A stretch of 64,000 bases of DNA from JANMCE01 sp031410595. GTDB taxonomy: Bacteria > Actinomycetota > Acidimicrobiia > Acidimicrobiales > Ilumatobacteraceae. A model generated the notes under the pieces. It was not told the DNA's origin. It ran no database searches and saw nothing but the letters and a program-made list of their open reading frames with translations. How positions within the stretch are numbered: position 1 is the first letter of the stretch; every line of letters begins with the position of its first letter. The stretch spans positions 62,001-126,000 of the forward strand of contig JANNZM010000050.1 in assembly GCA_031410595.1 (NCBI GenBank), read 5' to 3'. This document shows, one piece after another, positions 9,026 through 18,609 of the stretch. The translations under genes were made by a program, and so were the position numbers.

Positions 9026-10549
9026 ATGCAATCCGTCTTGCTCGCAAATTCCTACTTCTTGCTGCTTGATGAGAAGCAGGTGCAAAAAATGCGCCCCTAT
9101 CCGCCACTGGCAACGTTGTACGTCGCGGCAAATCTGCGTTCGTTGGGCTGCCAGGTCGGGGTGTTCGACGCGACGTTTGCCGAGGACGAGATGGCGTTTG
9201 AGACGATGCTCGATCAGGTTCGCCCGACTGTGGTGGTGCTGTACGAAGACAACTTCAATTTCCTGTCCAAGATGTGTTTGAGTCGCATGCGGCAGGCGGC
9301 GCTTACTATGGCTGCGGCAGCAAAGTGTCGGGGCGCGTTCGTGCTGGCGTCGGGTAGTGATGTCAACGATCACCCTGAGCTGTACCTGGGTGCGGCAGTC
9401 GATGTGGCCGTGCTCGGCGAAGGCGATCACACTGTGCCCGAAGTACTCGACTGGCTCACGCACGAGGCTAGGGCGAGCGGCTCGCCCACTCACATCGCGG
9501 GGCTCGCCTTCTCCGGCGCGGGAGACACACTGGTGCGCACTACGGTTCGTCGCAATGAGCGTCATCCCGACGTGTTCGCACGACCGGCGCGCGAACTGAT
9601 TGACATCGAGCGGTACCGGTCAGTGTGGATGGAGCGACACGGAGAATTCTCTCTCAACATGGTGAGTACCCGCGGCTGCCCGTTCCACTGCAACTGGTGT
9701 GCGAAGCCGATTTGGGGTCAGCGCTACGCCATGCGGTCACCGAGCGATGTCGCAGCCGAGATGGCCCATGTCAAAGACCGTTTCCGACCCGATCACATCT
9801 GGTTCGCCGATGACATCTTCGGACTTCGCCCGGCGTGGGTGAGCGAGTTTGCCGACGAGCTGATCCGTCGGGACGCTGTCATCCCGTTCACTATCCAGTC
9901 GCGTTGCGAACTCATGACCGAGCGGTCGGTTGCGGATCTCGCCCGGGCCGGGTGCCGGGAAGTGTGGATGGGTGCCGAGAGTGGGAGCCAACGCATCCTC
10001 GACGCCATGGAAAAGGGTATTACCGTCGAGCAGATCCGAGCCGGAAGGCGGCGACTCGGCGACGTCGGTATCCGGGCGTGCTACTTCACCCAGTTCGGTT
10101 TCCCCGGTGAGCGGTGGGAGGACATCGAGGCCACCGTCGAACTCATCCGCGACACACTTCCGGACGACATCGGTGTCAGCGTGAGTTATCCGTTGCCCGG
10201 AACCCGCTTTCACACCATGGTCGCCGATGAGCTTGGTTCAGATGCCAACTGGGAGCTCTCGGGCGATCTACGCATGATGTTTCGGGGTACCTACACCACC
10301 GAGCTGTATCGCCACCTGCATGTGGCATTGCATGACGATCTCAGCCTGCATCGCCGTCGGGCGGGACTGGACGCAACCGATCACCCTTCACTGGTGGCCG
10401 TTCCGCTTGCCGAGCAGGGGGTGCGCGTCGCCCAGGCGTGGGACAGGCTGGAGGAGCTGCGATATACCTGTCGCAACGATCACCCCACGCTGTTGGTGCG
10501 TTCGGGTGCCACCTCGCCCGTACCCGATCTTTCGCTGCCGTATAACTGA
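9026..10549 (+). CDS. B12-binding domain radical SAM protein (copy 2)
   Basis: 507 residues from the ATG at 9026. An in-frame extension to 8909 looks non-coding. It is a clear paralogue of the protein at 1226-2617: both begin with xLLxxSYFLxxDEK, carry an (M)(K/R)PYPPL motif, and share GSQRILDAM(Q/E)(R/K)G(V/I)TVE. The radical SAM cluster motif is CPFHCNWC with cysteines at 218, 222 and 225. The cobalamin-binding-type domain occupies about 1-190, with AVLGEGDHT as the late glycine strand. It is divergent from the exporter genes across 138 bp, which must hold their promoters. The role is probably methylation or another radical modification of the cluster's product, like copy 1 but on a different position or intermediate. 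Confidence 0.88.
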   Translation: MQSVLLANSYFLLLDEKQVQKMRPYPPLATLYVAANLRSLGCQVGVFDATFAEDEMAFETMLDQVRPTVVVLYEDNFNFLSKMCLSRMRQAALTMAAAAKCRGAFVLASGSDVNDHPELYLGAAVDVAVLGEGDHTVPEVLDWLTHEARASGSPTHIAGLAFSGAGDTLVRTTVRRNERHPDVFARPARELIDIERYRSVWMERHGEFSLNMVSTRGCPFHCNWCAKPIWGQRYAMRSPSDVAAEMAHVKDRFRPDHIWFADDIFGLRPAWVSEFADELIRRDAVIPFTIQSRCELMTERSVADLARAGCREVWMGAESGSQRILDAMEKGITVEQIRAGRRRLGDVGIRACYFTQFGFPGERWEDIEATVELIRDTLPDDIGVSVSYPLPGTRFHTMVADELGSDANWELSGDLRMMFRGTYTTELYRHLHVALHDDLSLHRRRAGLDATDHPSLVAVPLAEQGVRVAQAWDRLEELRYTCRNDHPTLLVRSGATSPVPDLSLPYN

Positions 10550-12157
10550 ACTTCTCGACCGGAAAGCACCGTCACGGACACGGTAGCCAGCAGCACCGCA
10601 TAGGCGGACGCGAGGTACGACGGAGAGAACGCCTGGAAGGCAGTGAGATCCAGGTAGGCGAGGCCGAGATACGCACCGCGGCCAACAGCGCCCCCAGCAT
10701 GAGCGCAGCCTTCAACACACGCGCGGGCCACTGGCGTGAACGTCGAAGTTCCACCAGTCGACGTGCCACCACGATGATCGTCAGAACACTCAGGAGCAGA
10801 TAAAGCCAGCGCAGCCCATCGATGATCGAGCTACGCGGTCCGCTGTCGGCACCAGGCGCGAGCGGCTCCCCGGTCATCGAAGTGAACAGCTTGCGATCGG
10901 CCTCTGAGCCGTTGCCATCGGCCGATCGCGAGCGAAACGAGTGAAGGTCGACGGTGCGCCACACGCCGACGACAGAACGTTTCGTCAACGCCGGAAGTTG
11001 ATCCCACTGCCAGCCCGGCGCCAGGCCGTTCTGGCGCATGCCGCACGGCATCTGGCCCCGTTCGCACGCTGCATTGAGTTCCCTGGCGATTCCACGAAAC
11101 GCGCTATCCAGCTCGGTTGCGGTCGTGTCAAGACCCGCGGCATGGAGCGCATCGAGTACAACCCACTGGTACACCGACCCAGCCAGGTCGGAGACTCCGT
11201 CGGGGCGCGTGGTGGCGAATCGGCGGCTCCCACCCTGTTCGATGTCGTTGCGAAGAGCCGCGAAAGATGGACTGACCGTGTACATCAGGGCACGTGTTTC
11301 GGCGGTGACCGGATACCCGGCGAAGGCTGTTACGGAATGCACCCGAAACATGGCGCCAAGTGCAGCCGACATCGATGACTGCTCCACGTTGGTGACTGCC
11401 AATCCGTAGTGCTGATCGTTGACGTGTCGCAGCCACGCGTTGCCGAGCACCATCGGTAGCGGCACGGCGGCGATGGCCGCAATCCGCATGATCCGCCTCA
11501 CGACCGAGCCCGGCGAACGCGCGATCCGAATGGCCGCCCACCCGAGCGCAAATGCGACGGCCGGGACGATCAGGATCCACTCCTCCCGCACCAACCACAT
11601 CGCTCCGAGCGATAGGCCAGCCCCGTGAGCCACGCGGCAAGCCGACCGCTGGGCCGGTGGGCGTGGGTGACGGCGGCCACCAGGCATGCGAAGAGCATCA
11701 GGGTCAGCGCCGGGTAGATGCCGGCTCGCTCAACTCTCGATGAGATGGAGGAGTTCATCGTCATTGGACTGAAAAGCAGTAGACCGTAAAGGGCCAGACG
11801 CTGCCATCGACCCAACACCGAACCGAACGCCAGCACCACGAGGAGAGCAGCAGCCGCGTAGAGCAGGTGATGAGACAGGAGCAACGACATCCGCAAAGCG
11901 TGCATGGCCGCAATGAACATGGGATACCCCGGTTGCTTGATCAACGTGTAACCGTCGAACGGGCCCAACCAGCCGCCCTTGCTGAGGAAGGCGGCTCGCG
12001 TGACGTACCACTGATCGTCAATCGTGAGCGTGCCGTACGCCGTAAGACGCTGCCCGTCCACCAGCCACAACTTCACGACGAGCAGACCCAGCCATGGTGC
12101 CGCCCACCGCAGACGAGATACCAAACCCAGCCGACCTGCCTTGCCGGGCTCGCCCAT
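10480..12157 (-). pseudogene. Frameshifted multi-pass membrane glycosyltransferase (GT-C / PMT-like)
   Basis: Three reading-frame pieces join into one membrane protein. Piece 1 (12157 to about 11625) starts MGEPGKAGR, has a hydrophobic segment, then TIDDQWYVTRAAF (the acidic DD of the first GT-C loop) and several transmembrane helices. Piece 2 (about 11630 to about 10680) continues with SLGAMWLVREEWILI and a long soluble loop. Piece 3 (about 10680 to 10480) completes the last helices (AYLGLAYLDLTAF...). Both joins need one base to be added: the first in a run of four G on the minus strand near 11623-11628, the second near 10685. This is either real decay or two sequencing errors. It would be the membrane-embedded sugar transferase of the cluster. 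The last ~70 bp overlap the convergent radical SAM gene. Confidence 0.7.
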
Positions 12158-12196
12158 AGTCCGATGATAGGTCCAGACGTGGGTAGGGTTTCTCCG

Positions 12197-14308
12197 ATGG
12201 GGGATCTCGCGTTTGCGCATCGTTTGGCCGATGCGGCGGACCGCGTTTCCGTGGCCCATTTTCGCTCGGAGGAGTTACGCACGACGACCAAGGGTGACGG
12301 CACCCCGGTGTCGCAGGTGGACTTCGACGTCGAGCAGGCCATGCTCGACCTCGTGCGTGCCGAACACCCAGGTGATGCGGTGCTCGGTGAGGAAGTGGGG
12401 CCGCACGCCGGGTCGTCAGGTCGGCGCTGGATCTTCGACGGGATCGACGGCACCCACAACTATGCGGCTGGCCACGCGGGGTGGGGCACCATCGTTGCCC
12501 TCGAAATCGATGGCGAGATCGCGGTCGGCATGGTGTCGTCGCCGATGTGGGGTCGACGTTGGTGGGCAGTGCGGGGCGAGGGGGCGTGGTCGGCGCAGCA
12601 CACGGCCGACGGCGCGCTGGCGGCTCCAACGCCGATCCGGTGTGGCGCCGGCCTCGTGCTTGCGGACGCGTCCGTTACCGTGATTCCTTCCGAAGGCATG
12701 TTGCTCGGCTGGCGTAACACGGTCACCCGACGGTTCACGTCTGCTGTTTCACCGCGCAGCCAGTGCTTTGCCCTTGACGCAGTCATGGTCGCAACCGGCG
12801 AACTCGACGTTGCGATTTTGACCCTGGGTGGCGTCTGGGATTTCGCGGCCACCAGCCTGATTGTGGCCGAAGCCGGCGGGGTATTCCGAGACGCGTGGGG
12901 CGGCGCTCGATTCACCACCGCGACCGGCGTGTACACCAACGCCGCACTGGCGGGTTCGGTGCTTGAACTGCTCGCAGAAATGAGGCCCGACGTGCCGGAC
13001 AAACCGCAACTCGCCAAAACGGTCACCACGCCCATAGGCACCGATGCCGAGCAGACCCTGGACAGCTGGCGTCGGTTTGGCATCCGGCCGCTGCCTTCGA
13101 TGTCCGCCCGTATACACGTCGATAACGCTCCAGCTCCGATCCTGGAGATCGTCGACGAACGCGCCGCCGAGCTGACTCGCCCGGTGATGGGCGTAACCAC
13201 CGACGGCTCGGTGCGACCGGTCTTTCGATCACTAGATGAACAAAAGGTCAGTACCGACCCCATCCGTGATGCGGCCCTCGCGTTCCTACAGGCGCTGACT
13301 GCCGAGCAGCGTGAGCGGATCTGTTTCGCCATGGACGCGACCGAATGGCGCATGTGGATCAACGTCCACATGAACCATTTCCGTCACGGACTGCTGCTCG
13401 AAGACCTCACCCAACCCGTGCGTGACCTGGCGCTCGACATCCTGCGCGCCACCCTCTCGGCGCGCGGCTTCCACCAGGCGCGGTCCATCATGCGAATCAA
13501 TCAGCTGCTGGCCGAACTGACGGGTGACAACAGCGCATTCGGTGAGTGGCCGTACTTCATGTCGATCTTTGGTTCGCCCTCTGGTGGCGCGCCGTGGGGC
13601 TGGCAGATCGACGGCCATCACCTGTGCATCAACACGGTCGTATTCGACGGGCGAATCGTCATGACGCCTACATTCATGGGCTCCGAACCCCGACGCGTGA
13701 ACAGTGGACCCTGCGCAGGCATCTCGCTGTTCGATCCTGAAGAGTCGCTCGGCATCGATCTCATCCGATCGTTCGACCCCGAGCAACGCGAAAGAGCCAT
13801 CATCCACCCGTCGATCCATCCCGACGACATCCCGATGCATCTACAGAACATGTTCGACGGACGGATGCAGGCTGGCGCATTCCACGACAACCTCGTCGCC
13901 GCGTATCAGGGTGTCGCCGGGTGCGACATGACCGATGCGCAGCGCCGCATCATGTTGTCGCTTGCGGGCACCTATGTCGGGTGGAGCGCGGAGGGACACG
14001 TGGCAGCGAAGCTACCCGAGGTCGCCGCGCATCTCGATGAGACCTGGTTCTCCTGGTATGGCGGTACCAACGACGACTCGCCGTTCTACTACCGCTTGCA
14101 GAGTCCGGTGATTCTGATCGAATTCGACCATCATCCGGGCGTTGCGTTCGACAATGAAGTGCCCACGCGCCATCACGTGCACACCGTGGTTCGCACGCCC
14201 AATGGCGGTGACTACGGTGCCGACCTCCTGAGACAGCATCACGAGCGCTTCGACCACGGCAACGGCCAACATCGCTCGCCGCCTCATCCTCACCGCTCGA
14301 TGGCGTGA
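12197..14308 (+). CDS. Inositol-monophosphatase-family / DUF3500 fusion protein
   Basis: 703 residues from the ATG at 12197; an open extension to 11867 is antisense to the GT gene. Residues 1-260 form an IMPase-like phosphatase: GEEVG (E65/E66), WIFDGIDGT at 78-86 with metal ligands D81 and D84, and GGVWDFAA (D215). The usual DPIDGT is DGIDGT here. From about residue 332 (MGVTTDG) a full DUF3500 domain follows, with MNHFRHG, EWPYFMSIFG, GWQIDGHHL, TPTFMGSEP, ISLFDPEE, DSPFYYRLQSPVILIEFDHH and HVHTVVR. The two halves are in one frame with no stop; residues 263-330 form a linker. IMPase relatives remove phosphate from inositol, histidinol or nucleotide phosphates. DUF3500 has no assigned function. 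The fusion is unusual. Confidence 0.85.
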   Translation: MGDLAFAHRLADAADRVSVAHFRSEELRTTTKGDGTPVSQVDFDVEQAMLDLVRAEHPGDAVLGEEVGPHAGSSGRRWIFDGIDGTHNYAAGHAGWGTIVALEIDGEIAVGMVSSPMWGRRWWAVRGEGAWSAQHTADGALAAPTPIRCGAGLVLADASVTVIPSEGMLLGWRNTVTRRFTSAVSPRSQCFALDAVMVATGELDVAILTLGGVWDFAATSLIVAEAGGVFRDAWGGARFTTATGVYTNAALAGSVLELLAEMRPDVPDKPQLAKTVTTPIGTDAEQTLDSWRRFGIRPLPSMSARIHVDNAPAPILEIVDERAAELTRPVMGVTTDGSVRPVFRSLDEQKVSTDPIRDAALAFLQALTAEQRERICFAMDATEWRMWINVHMNHFRHGLLLEDLTQPVRDLALDILRATLSARGFHQARSIMRINQLLAELTGDNSAFGEWPYFMSIFGSPSGGAPWGWQIDGHHLCINTVVFDGRIVMTPTFMGSEPRRVNSGPCAGISLFDPEESLGIDLIRSFDPEQRERAIIHPSIHPDDIPMHLQNMFDGRMQAGAFHDNLVAAYQGVAGCDMTDAQRRIMLSLAGTYVGWSAEGHVAAKLPEVAAHLDETWFSWYGGTNDDSPFYYRLQSPVILIEFDHHPGVAFDNEVPTRHHVHTVVRTPNGGDYGADLLRQHHERFDHGNGQHRSPPHPHRSMA

Positions 14309-14409
14309 ACATCACGGCTTGATGAAGAGCAGATGAACACTCTGCGGGGTGTCGCGCGTGATAGCTCTGTGTCGTGAAAGATTTGTTTCGATAGCCGACA
14401 GGAGTTCAC

Positions 14410-15876
14410 GTGCCCCCACGGATCAACGACCTCTCCGGTGACATCGGTTCCCATGAATCGGTGCCCGGCCCGACGCCCGTAGCGAAAGCTCGTCCCGTCA
14501 GGAAAGAGTCGCCGAAGGAAAAGCCGGGTGCATCGCCCGGCCGGCCAACCGTCGTGCTTGATACTTCCGTGCTGATTGCTGACCCGGCGGCGTTTCGATG
14601 CTTCGACGGACACGATGTCGTCATCCCGCTCATCGTCGTCGAGGAGCTCGATAACCAAAAGAGTCGGCGCGACGATGTCGGCGCTGCGGCGCGAGAGGCG
14701 CTACGCTCGGTAGAAGCCCTCCGCAACCAGCACGCAGGTGACATTCAGACGCCCATCGAACTGCCCAACGGCAGTTCGGTTCGGGTGGAAACAAACGGCG
14801 TGCACCTGGAGGCGATCCGACAGTTCGGTCTTGACGACGCCAAGGCCGACAACCGGATCCTGGCCGCCTGTTGCGGGCTACGGGATCACGGCTCGGTGAT
14901 TCGACTCATGACCAACGACACGGCCCTTCGCATCAAGGCTGCTCAGATTGGCTTTGAGGCGCAGGAATATGTGCGTAACGGGGAATCGGTCATCGATCCC
15001 GGCTTTGGCGTGTGGCCCCTGTTCGAGGTGAGCGATGCGCTGGTGCGCGAGCTGTGCCATCCGAGTTCAATCGGGGTGGAGTTTGTCGATCTGCTTCCCG
15101 AGGATGAAGTCGTCGCCAACCTCGACATGAACGCGTTTGGCGTGCTGCGCTGCGGCGATTCCTCCGTGGCGGTCCGCAGCGTCGATAAAGCAATTGTGCC
15201 GCTTCCGCGGGCTCTGCGGGCCTACGGGCTTACACCCCGGTCAATCGAGCAACGGGGTGCACTTGATCTGCTGCTCGATCCGACTATTTCGGTCGTCGCC
15301 CTGGACGGCACCGCTGGAACCGGCAAGACCATCCTCGCGCTGGCGGCCGGATTGGAACAGGTAACGGATCGCCACGCGCGATATGACCGGGTGGCGGTTT
15401 ACCGACCGATCGTGCCGGTCGGCAAAGCCGAAGTCGGCTACCTGCCCGGTTCGCTTGACGAGAAACTGGCGCCGTGGATGTCGGCCATCGTGGACGCAGT
15501 CAGTGCGTTGCTCGGCGATATGGATTATCTGCATGCCCAGAACGAAATCGAGGAACTGGTGAACCGGCGCAAACTCACCATGGAGAGCGTCACGTTCCTG
15601 CGCGGTCGTACGCTGCACTCCAGTTTCATTATCGTGGATGAGGCACAGAACCTTGAGCCGTCAACAGTGAAGACCATCCTGACTCGTCTGGGCGAAGGGG
15701 CCAAGGTGGTGTTTTGCGGCGACCGTGACCAGATCGATGCACCGTATCTGTCGAAGCACAACAACGGTCTCGCTGTGCTTCTCGATGCGTTTCAGGGTCA
15801 GCGATGCTTCGGCAGTGTCCGCCTGGCGGCGTGTGAACGGAGTGAAATAGCCGGCCTCGCCGCAACTCTTCTGTGA
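14410..15876 (+). CDS. PIN domain-PhoH family ATPase (PhoH2 type)
   Basis: 488 residues from a GTG with AGGAG 5 nt upstream. After a basic ~45-residue leader, a PIN ribonuclease domain covers about 46-190. It starts VVLDTSVLIADP (D51) and carries EEL (E78/E79), the ADNRI acidic position (D147) and MTND (D170), so the four-acid metal site looks intact. The PhoH ATPase domain covers about 275-488: Walker A GTAGTGKT at 300-307, PVGKAEVGYLPG, Walker B FIIVDEAQN and GDRDQID. In mycobacteria this architecture is a sequence-specific RNA helicase/RNase linked to toxin-antitoxin and stress biology. Members also respond to phosphate starvation, which fits the pst operon 14 kb away, but no PHO box was identified here. 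Confidence 0.9.
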   Translation: MPPRINDLSGDIGSHESVPGPTPVAKARPVRKESPKEKPGASPGRPTVVLDTSVLIADPAAFRCFDGHDVVIPLIVVEELDNQKSRRDDVGAAAREALRSVEALRNQHAGDIQTPIELPNGSSVRVETNGVHLEAIRQFGLDDAKADNRILAACCGLRDHGSVIRLMTNDTALRIKAAQIGFEAQEYVRNGESVIDPGFGVWPLFEVSDALVRELCHPSSIGVEFVDLLPEDEVVANLDMNAFGVLRCGDSSVAVRSVDKAIVPLPRALRAYGLTPRSIEQRGALDLLLDPTISVVALDGTAGTGKTILALAAGLEQVTDRHARYDRVAVYRPIVPVGKAEVGYLPGSLDEKLAPWMSAIVDAVSALLGDMDYLHAQNEIEELVNRRKLTMESVTFLRGRTLHSSFIIVDEAQNLEPSTVKTILTRLGEGAKVVFCGDRDQIDAPYLSKHNNGLAVLLDAFQGQRCFGSVRLAACERSEIAGLAATLL

Positions 15877-15905
15877 CGTTATCCTCGGACAAGCGCGACC
15901 CGAGC

Positions 15906-16481
15906 TTACAAGGGGTCGATGGATATGGGCCGGAAGTGCACCTCGCGCTTTCGCCCAAGGCGAGACTGCGCTGCGACGTGGAACGTGACGGCGGCACCAG
16001 CGACGAGCACGATGTCACCGATGGAGAACACGTTGGCGAGGGGGTAACCCGACGGGATGGCGAAGTTGTCACCCAGGATGGCCAGGTGGGCATTTTGCGT
16101 CTCGGCCGAGTTCACAAACTTGGTAGATGCCTTGTCGTGCCCGGCCAGGTGCGAGGCAGCATGCGACGATGGCATCACGCCGTGGTTGGCCGCGATGACC
16201 GCCAGGTTGAGCGCCGCGCCGAGCGCAATCAGCGGCAGCCCAGGGATCTTTCGATTCGCGAGAACAAACCATGCCGCCAGCACGTAGGTGCCTAGGTGGA
16301 TGGCAGCCAGGGCGCTGCTCGGAAGCCCCGGGGGGAGCACGTTGAGAATGCCGATCTGGATGAAGAGGGCGCCTACGGCTGCCCAGAGCGACTTCAGTTT
16401 GATGTCCGCAATGAGGCTCAGTTTTCCTCCCAGCAGCGGCACGGCAATAACGATGATGAGGACAGCAACGGGGACGATCAC
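15906..16481 (-). CDS. DUF5317-like integral membrane protein
   Basis: 191 residues beginning at a GTG that overlaps the stop of the upstream GGDEF-EAL gene (16478-16481), so the two are coupled. It opens with a hydrophobic segment (VAVLIIVIAVPLLGGKL) followed by LIADIKLKSLW, then three to four more membrane helices and a polar region rich in NHGVMPSSHAASHLAGH. The layout matches DUF5317, small polytopic proteins common in actinobacteria and without known function. It ends 30 bp from the convergent PhoH gene. Operon coupling to a c-di-GMP enzyme is the only functional hint. Confidence 0.75.
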   Translation of the reverse strand: MIVPVAVLIIVIAVPLLGGKLSLIADIKLKSLWAAVGALFIQIGILNVLPPGLPSSALAAIHLGTYVLAAWFVLANRKIPGLPLIALGAALNLAVIAANHGVMPSSHAASHLAGHDKASTKFVNSAETQNAHLAILGDNFAIPSGYPLANVFSIGDIVLVAGAAVTFHVAAQSRLGRKREVHFRPISIDPL

Positions 16482-18514
16482 GGTCGAACTTTCTCTGGAG
16501 CGCTGACGGGCGTGAGTACTTGGCGGGTGAGGATTTGCTGCACGATGTCATCAACATCGGTCGGAACACCTAGGAAGTAACCCTGTGCGGCGTTGCATCC
16601 CATTTCGGTCAACAGTTGCAGCGTTTCGGCATCCTCGACACCTTCGGCGATGGTCGTCAGGTGGAGGTTGGCCGCAAGGTCGATAATGCAGCGCACGATC
16701 ATCCGGTCGCCATTGTTGGTGCAGAGGTCCTTCACGAAAGAGCGGTCGATCTTGATGGCGTCGAGCTGCAGGCTACGAAGGTGGGCAAGTGAGCTGTAGC
16801 CCGTGCCGAAGTCGTCGACAGAGATCCGCACACCGAGGCGCTTCAGTTTGCCGAGGATCACTTCGGCGCGGGCGGGGTCGGCCGTCACCGTGTTCTCAGT
16901 GATCTCGAACTCGAGCCCATTCGCCGGAATCTCGAATTGGCGCAATACCTCATCGACCGCCTCCGGGAAGCGGTAGTCCGACAAGTTGCGGGCCGAGATA
17001 TTTACGGCGATCGGAACGTTGACGCCCTGCTTTCGCCACCGTTCCGCCTGGGCTGCTGCCTTGCGAATAACCATCATGGTGATGTCATCCATTAGTTCGG
17101 TCTGCTCAGCCACGGGCATAAAGAACCCAGCGGTCAAGAGGCCCCGAGTCGGGTGGTTCCATCGAATGAGGGCTTCTACGCCCGAGATAGTGCTGGTCTT
17201 CAGATCGACCTTCGGCTGGTACATCAAGAACAACTCGTGGTCGTTGGTGAGCGCATGGCGCAGTTCGCCCAGCAGGCCGAGACGTGTGGGGCCGTTGCGG
17301 TCAAGCTCACCGTCGTAGACCTGCACACCGAGCTGGCCCACTTTGGCCTGGTACATCGCTGCGTCAGCGTGGCCCAGCAGCGTGTCGATGTCGTCACCAT
17401 GTTCGGGAAAGACCGCTAAGCCGACGCTGCCGCTCACGATCATGGGGACACCGTCCACCTCGAGTGGCTCCTGCAGCGCTGCCGCAATAGATGTCGCGGC
17501 GCTGGAAGCGGCCGTCAGCGTCGTGGTGTTTCCGAGCAAAATGGCAAACTCGTCGCCGCCGAGGCGGGCGATGACATCGTCGGAGCGGCAGTGTTCGATC
17601 AGGCGAGTAGCGACGTGTTTAAGGGCCAAGTCCCCGACAGCGTGGCCGAGTCGATCGTTGATCTCCTTGAAACCGTTGAGGTCGATAACCACAATGCCGA
17701 CGACGCGATTGCGGGTGCGGGCGGCGCTGAGGGCGAGTTCGGATTGCTGGTAGAACATGCGACGGTTCGGGAGACCGGTCAGGAGGTCATGAGTGGCTTC
17801 GTACCGGTGACTCATGCCCGATTTGGCACTCACATAGATGCCTGCGATTACGGCCAGCAGCATCGGGATCACCACGACGGAACGAACGGCCATCACGACC
17901 AGCACCGGGGCCATGGCCACCAACAACAGGTCAATCGACCAGGTCGGGGCGAGCGCATCTCGGATAACGGCAAAGATCGAGCGCTTGTGGCTCAACGACA
18001 GGACACTGCACATAAGTGCGGTGTTGACCAGAATCGCTGCGAGCCCAGCGAGCATGACCGCGACAACCCAGGCGAAGGAGGGTCCGGCCGGGTTCCAGAT
18101 GTCATCTCGCTTGCCGAACGCGGCGACCACCCACGCGGCGGCTGCCAGCGAGAGGGTGATTTGTGCGACGTTGAAGGCGATACGGCGAGCCATCTTTTTT
18201 GAGCGCATTTCGAGCGCCGCACTGACGAGGGCAACAATGCCAAGCGCTACACCTAGCGGAGCAAGGCAGACCAGCCCGATACTGAACGTCCAGGTCGCGG
18301 TGATCCCACCGCCCTCAGGCCCCGAACGCCATTCCAACGGCTTCAACTCGCCGATAATCAACAAGACGACGAACAGTCCAAACACTGAGCCGTTATGGCC
18401 GAGTGGTTGGACCAGCGTCGTCTTGGCGAGAGCGATGGCGAGAACGGCAGCGCCGGCGGCGATGACTGCGCCAACAAACGCAGTCACCACTCGGCCGCGC
18501 ATTCGATTCGACAT
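16478..18514 (-). CDS. Membrane-bound GGDEF-EAL cyclic-di-GMP enzyme
   Basis: 678 residues from the ATG at 18514; AGGGGG sits 8 nt upstream, and a GTG at 18523 is possible. About seven hydrophobic segments fill residues 1-235, a membrane sensor region without a recognised ligand motif. The GGDEF domain holds THDLLTGLPN, an intact active site GGDEF at 319-323 and, five residues before it, RSDD at 310-313, a good RxxD product-inhibition site. The EAL domain follows with GVEALIRWNHP (EALxR), EITE, DDFGTGYSSL and AEGVED, so both synthase and phosphodiesterase halves look catalytically competent. It forms a two-gene unit with the DUF5317 protein. Confidence 0.92.
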   Translation of the reverse strand: MSNRMRGRVVTAFVGAVIAAGAAVLAIALAKTTLVQPLGHNGSVFGLFVVLLIIGELKPLEWRSGPEGGGITATWTFSIGLVCLAPLGVALGIVALVSAALEMRSKKMARRIAFNVAQITLSLAAAAWVVAAFGKRDDIWNPAGPSFAWVVAVMLAGLAAILVNTALMCSVLSLSHKRSIFAVIRDALAPTWSIDLLLVAMAPVLVVMAVRSVVVIPMLLAVIAGIYVSAKSGMSHRYEATHDLLTGLPNRRMFYQQSELALSAARTRNRVVGIVVIDLNGFKEINDRLGHAVGDLALKHVATRLIEHCRSDDVIARLGGDEFAILLGNTTTLTAASSAATSIAAALQEPLEVDGVPMIVSGSVGLAVFPEHGDDIDTLLGHADAAMYQAKVGQLGVQVYDGELDRNGPTRLGLLGELRHALTNDHELFLMYQPKVDLKTSTISGVEALIRWNHPTRGLLTAGFFMPVAEQTELMDDITMMVIRKAAAQAERWRKQGVNVPIAVNISARNLSDYRFPEAVDEVLRQFEIPANGLEFEITENTVTADPARAEVILGKLKRLGVRISVDDFGTGYSSLAHLRSLQLDAIKIDRSFVKDLCTNNGDRMIVRCIIDLAANLHLTTIAEGVEDAETLQLLTEMGCNAAQGYFLGVPTDVDDIVQQILTRQVLTPVSAPEKVRP

Positions 18515-18609
18515 CCTCAACACCCCCTACCGATCTCGGGACGAATTCCAGATAGACAATCGGCATGCGAAGGTAAATTGTTGAGGATCCGCACAACGAC
18601 TTGACGAGA

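Noticed and set aside
10480..12157. Programmed ribosomal frameshift in the GT-C gene
   Set aside because: Two separate sites in one gene, only the first near a homopolymer and neither with a visible slippery heptamer plus stem; decay or sequencing error is simpler.
12460..13371. 303-codon - strand frame inside the IMPase-DUF3500 gene
   Set aside because: Serine/arginine-rich composition and no motif; antisense to a gene with many conserved residues.
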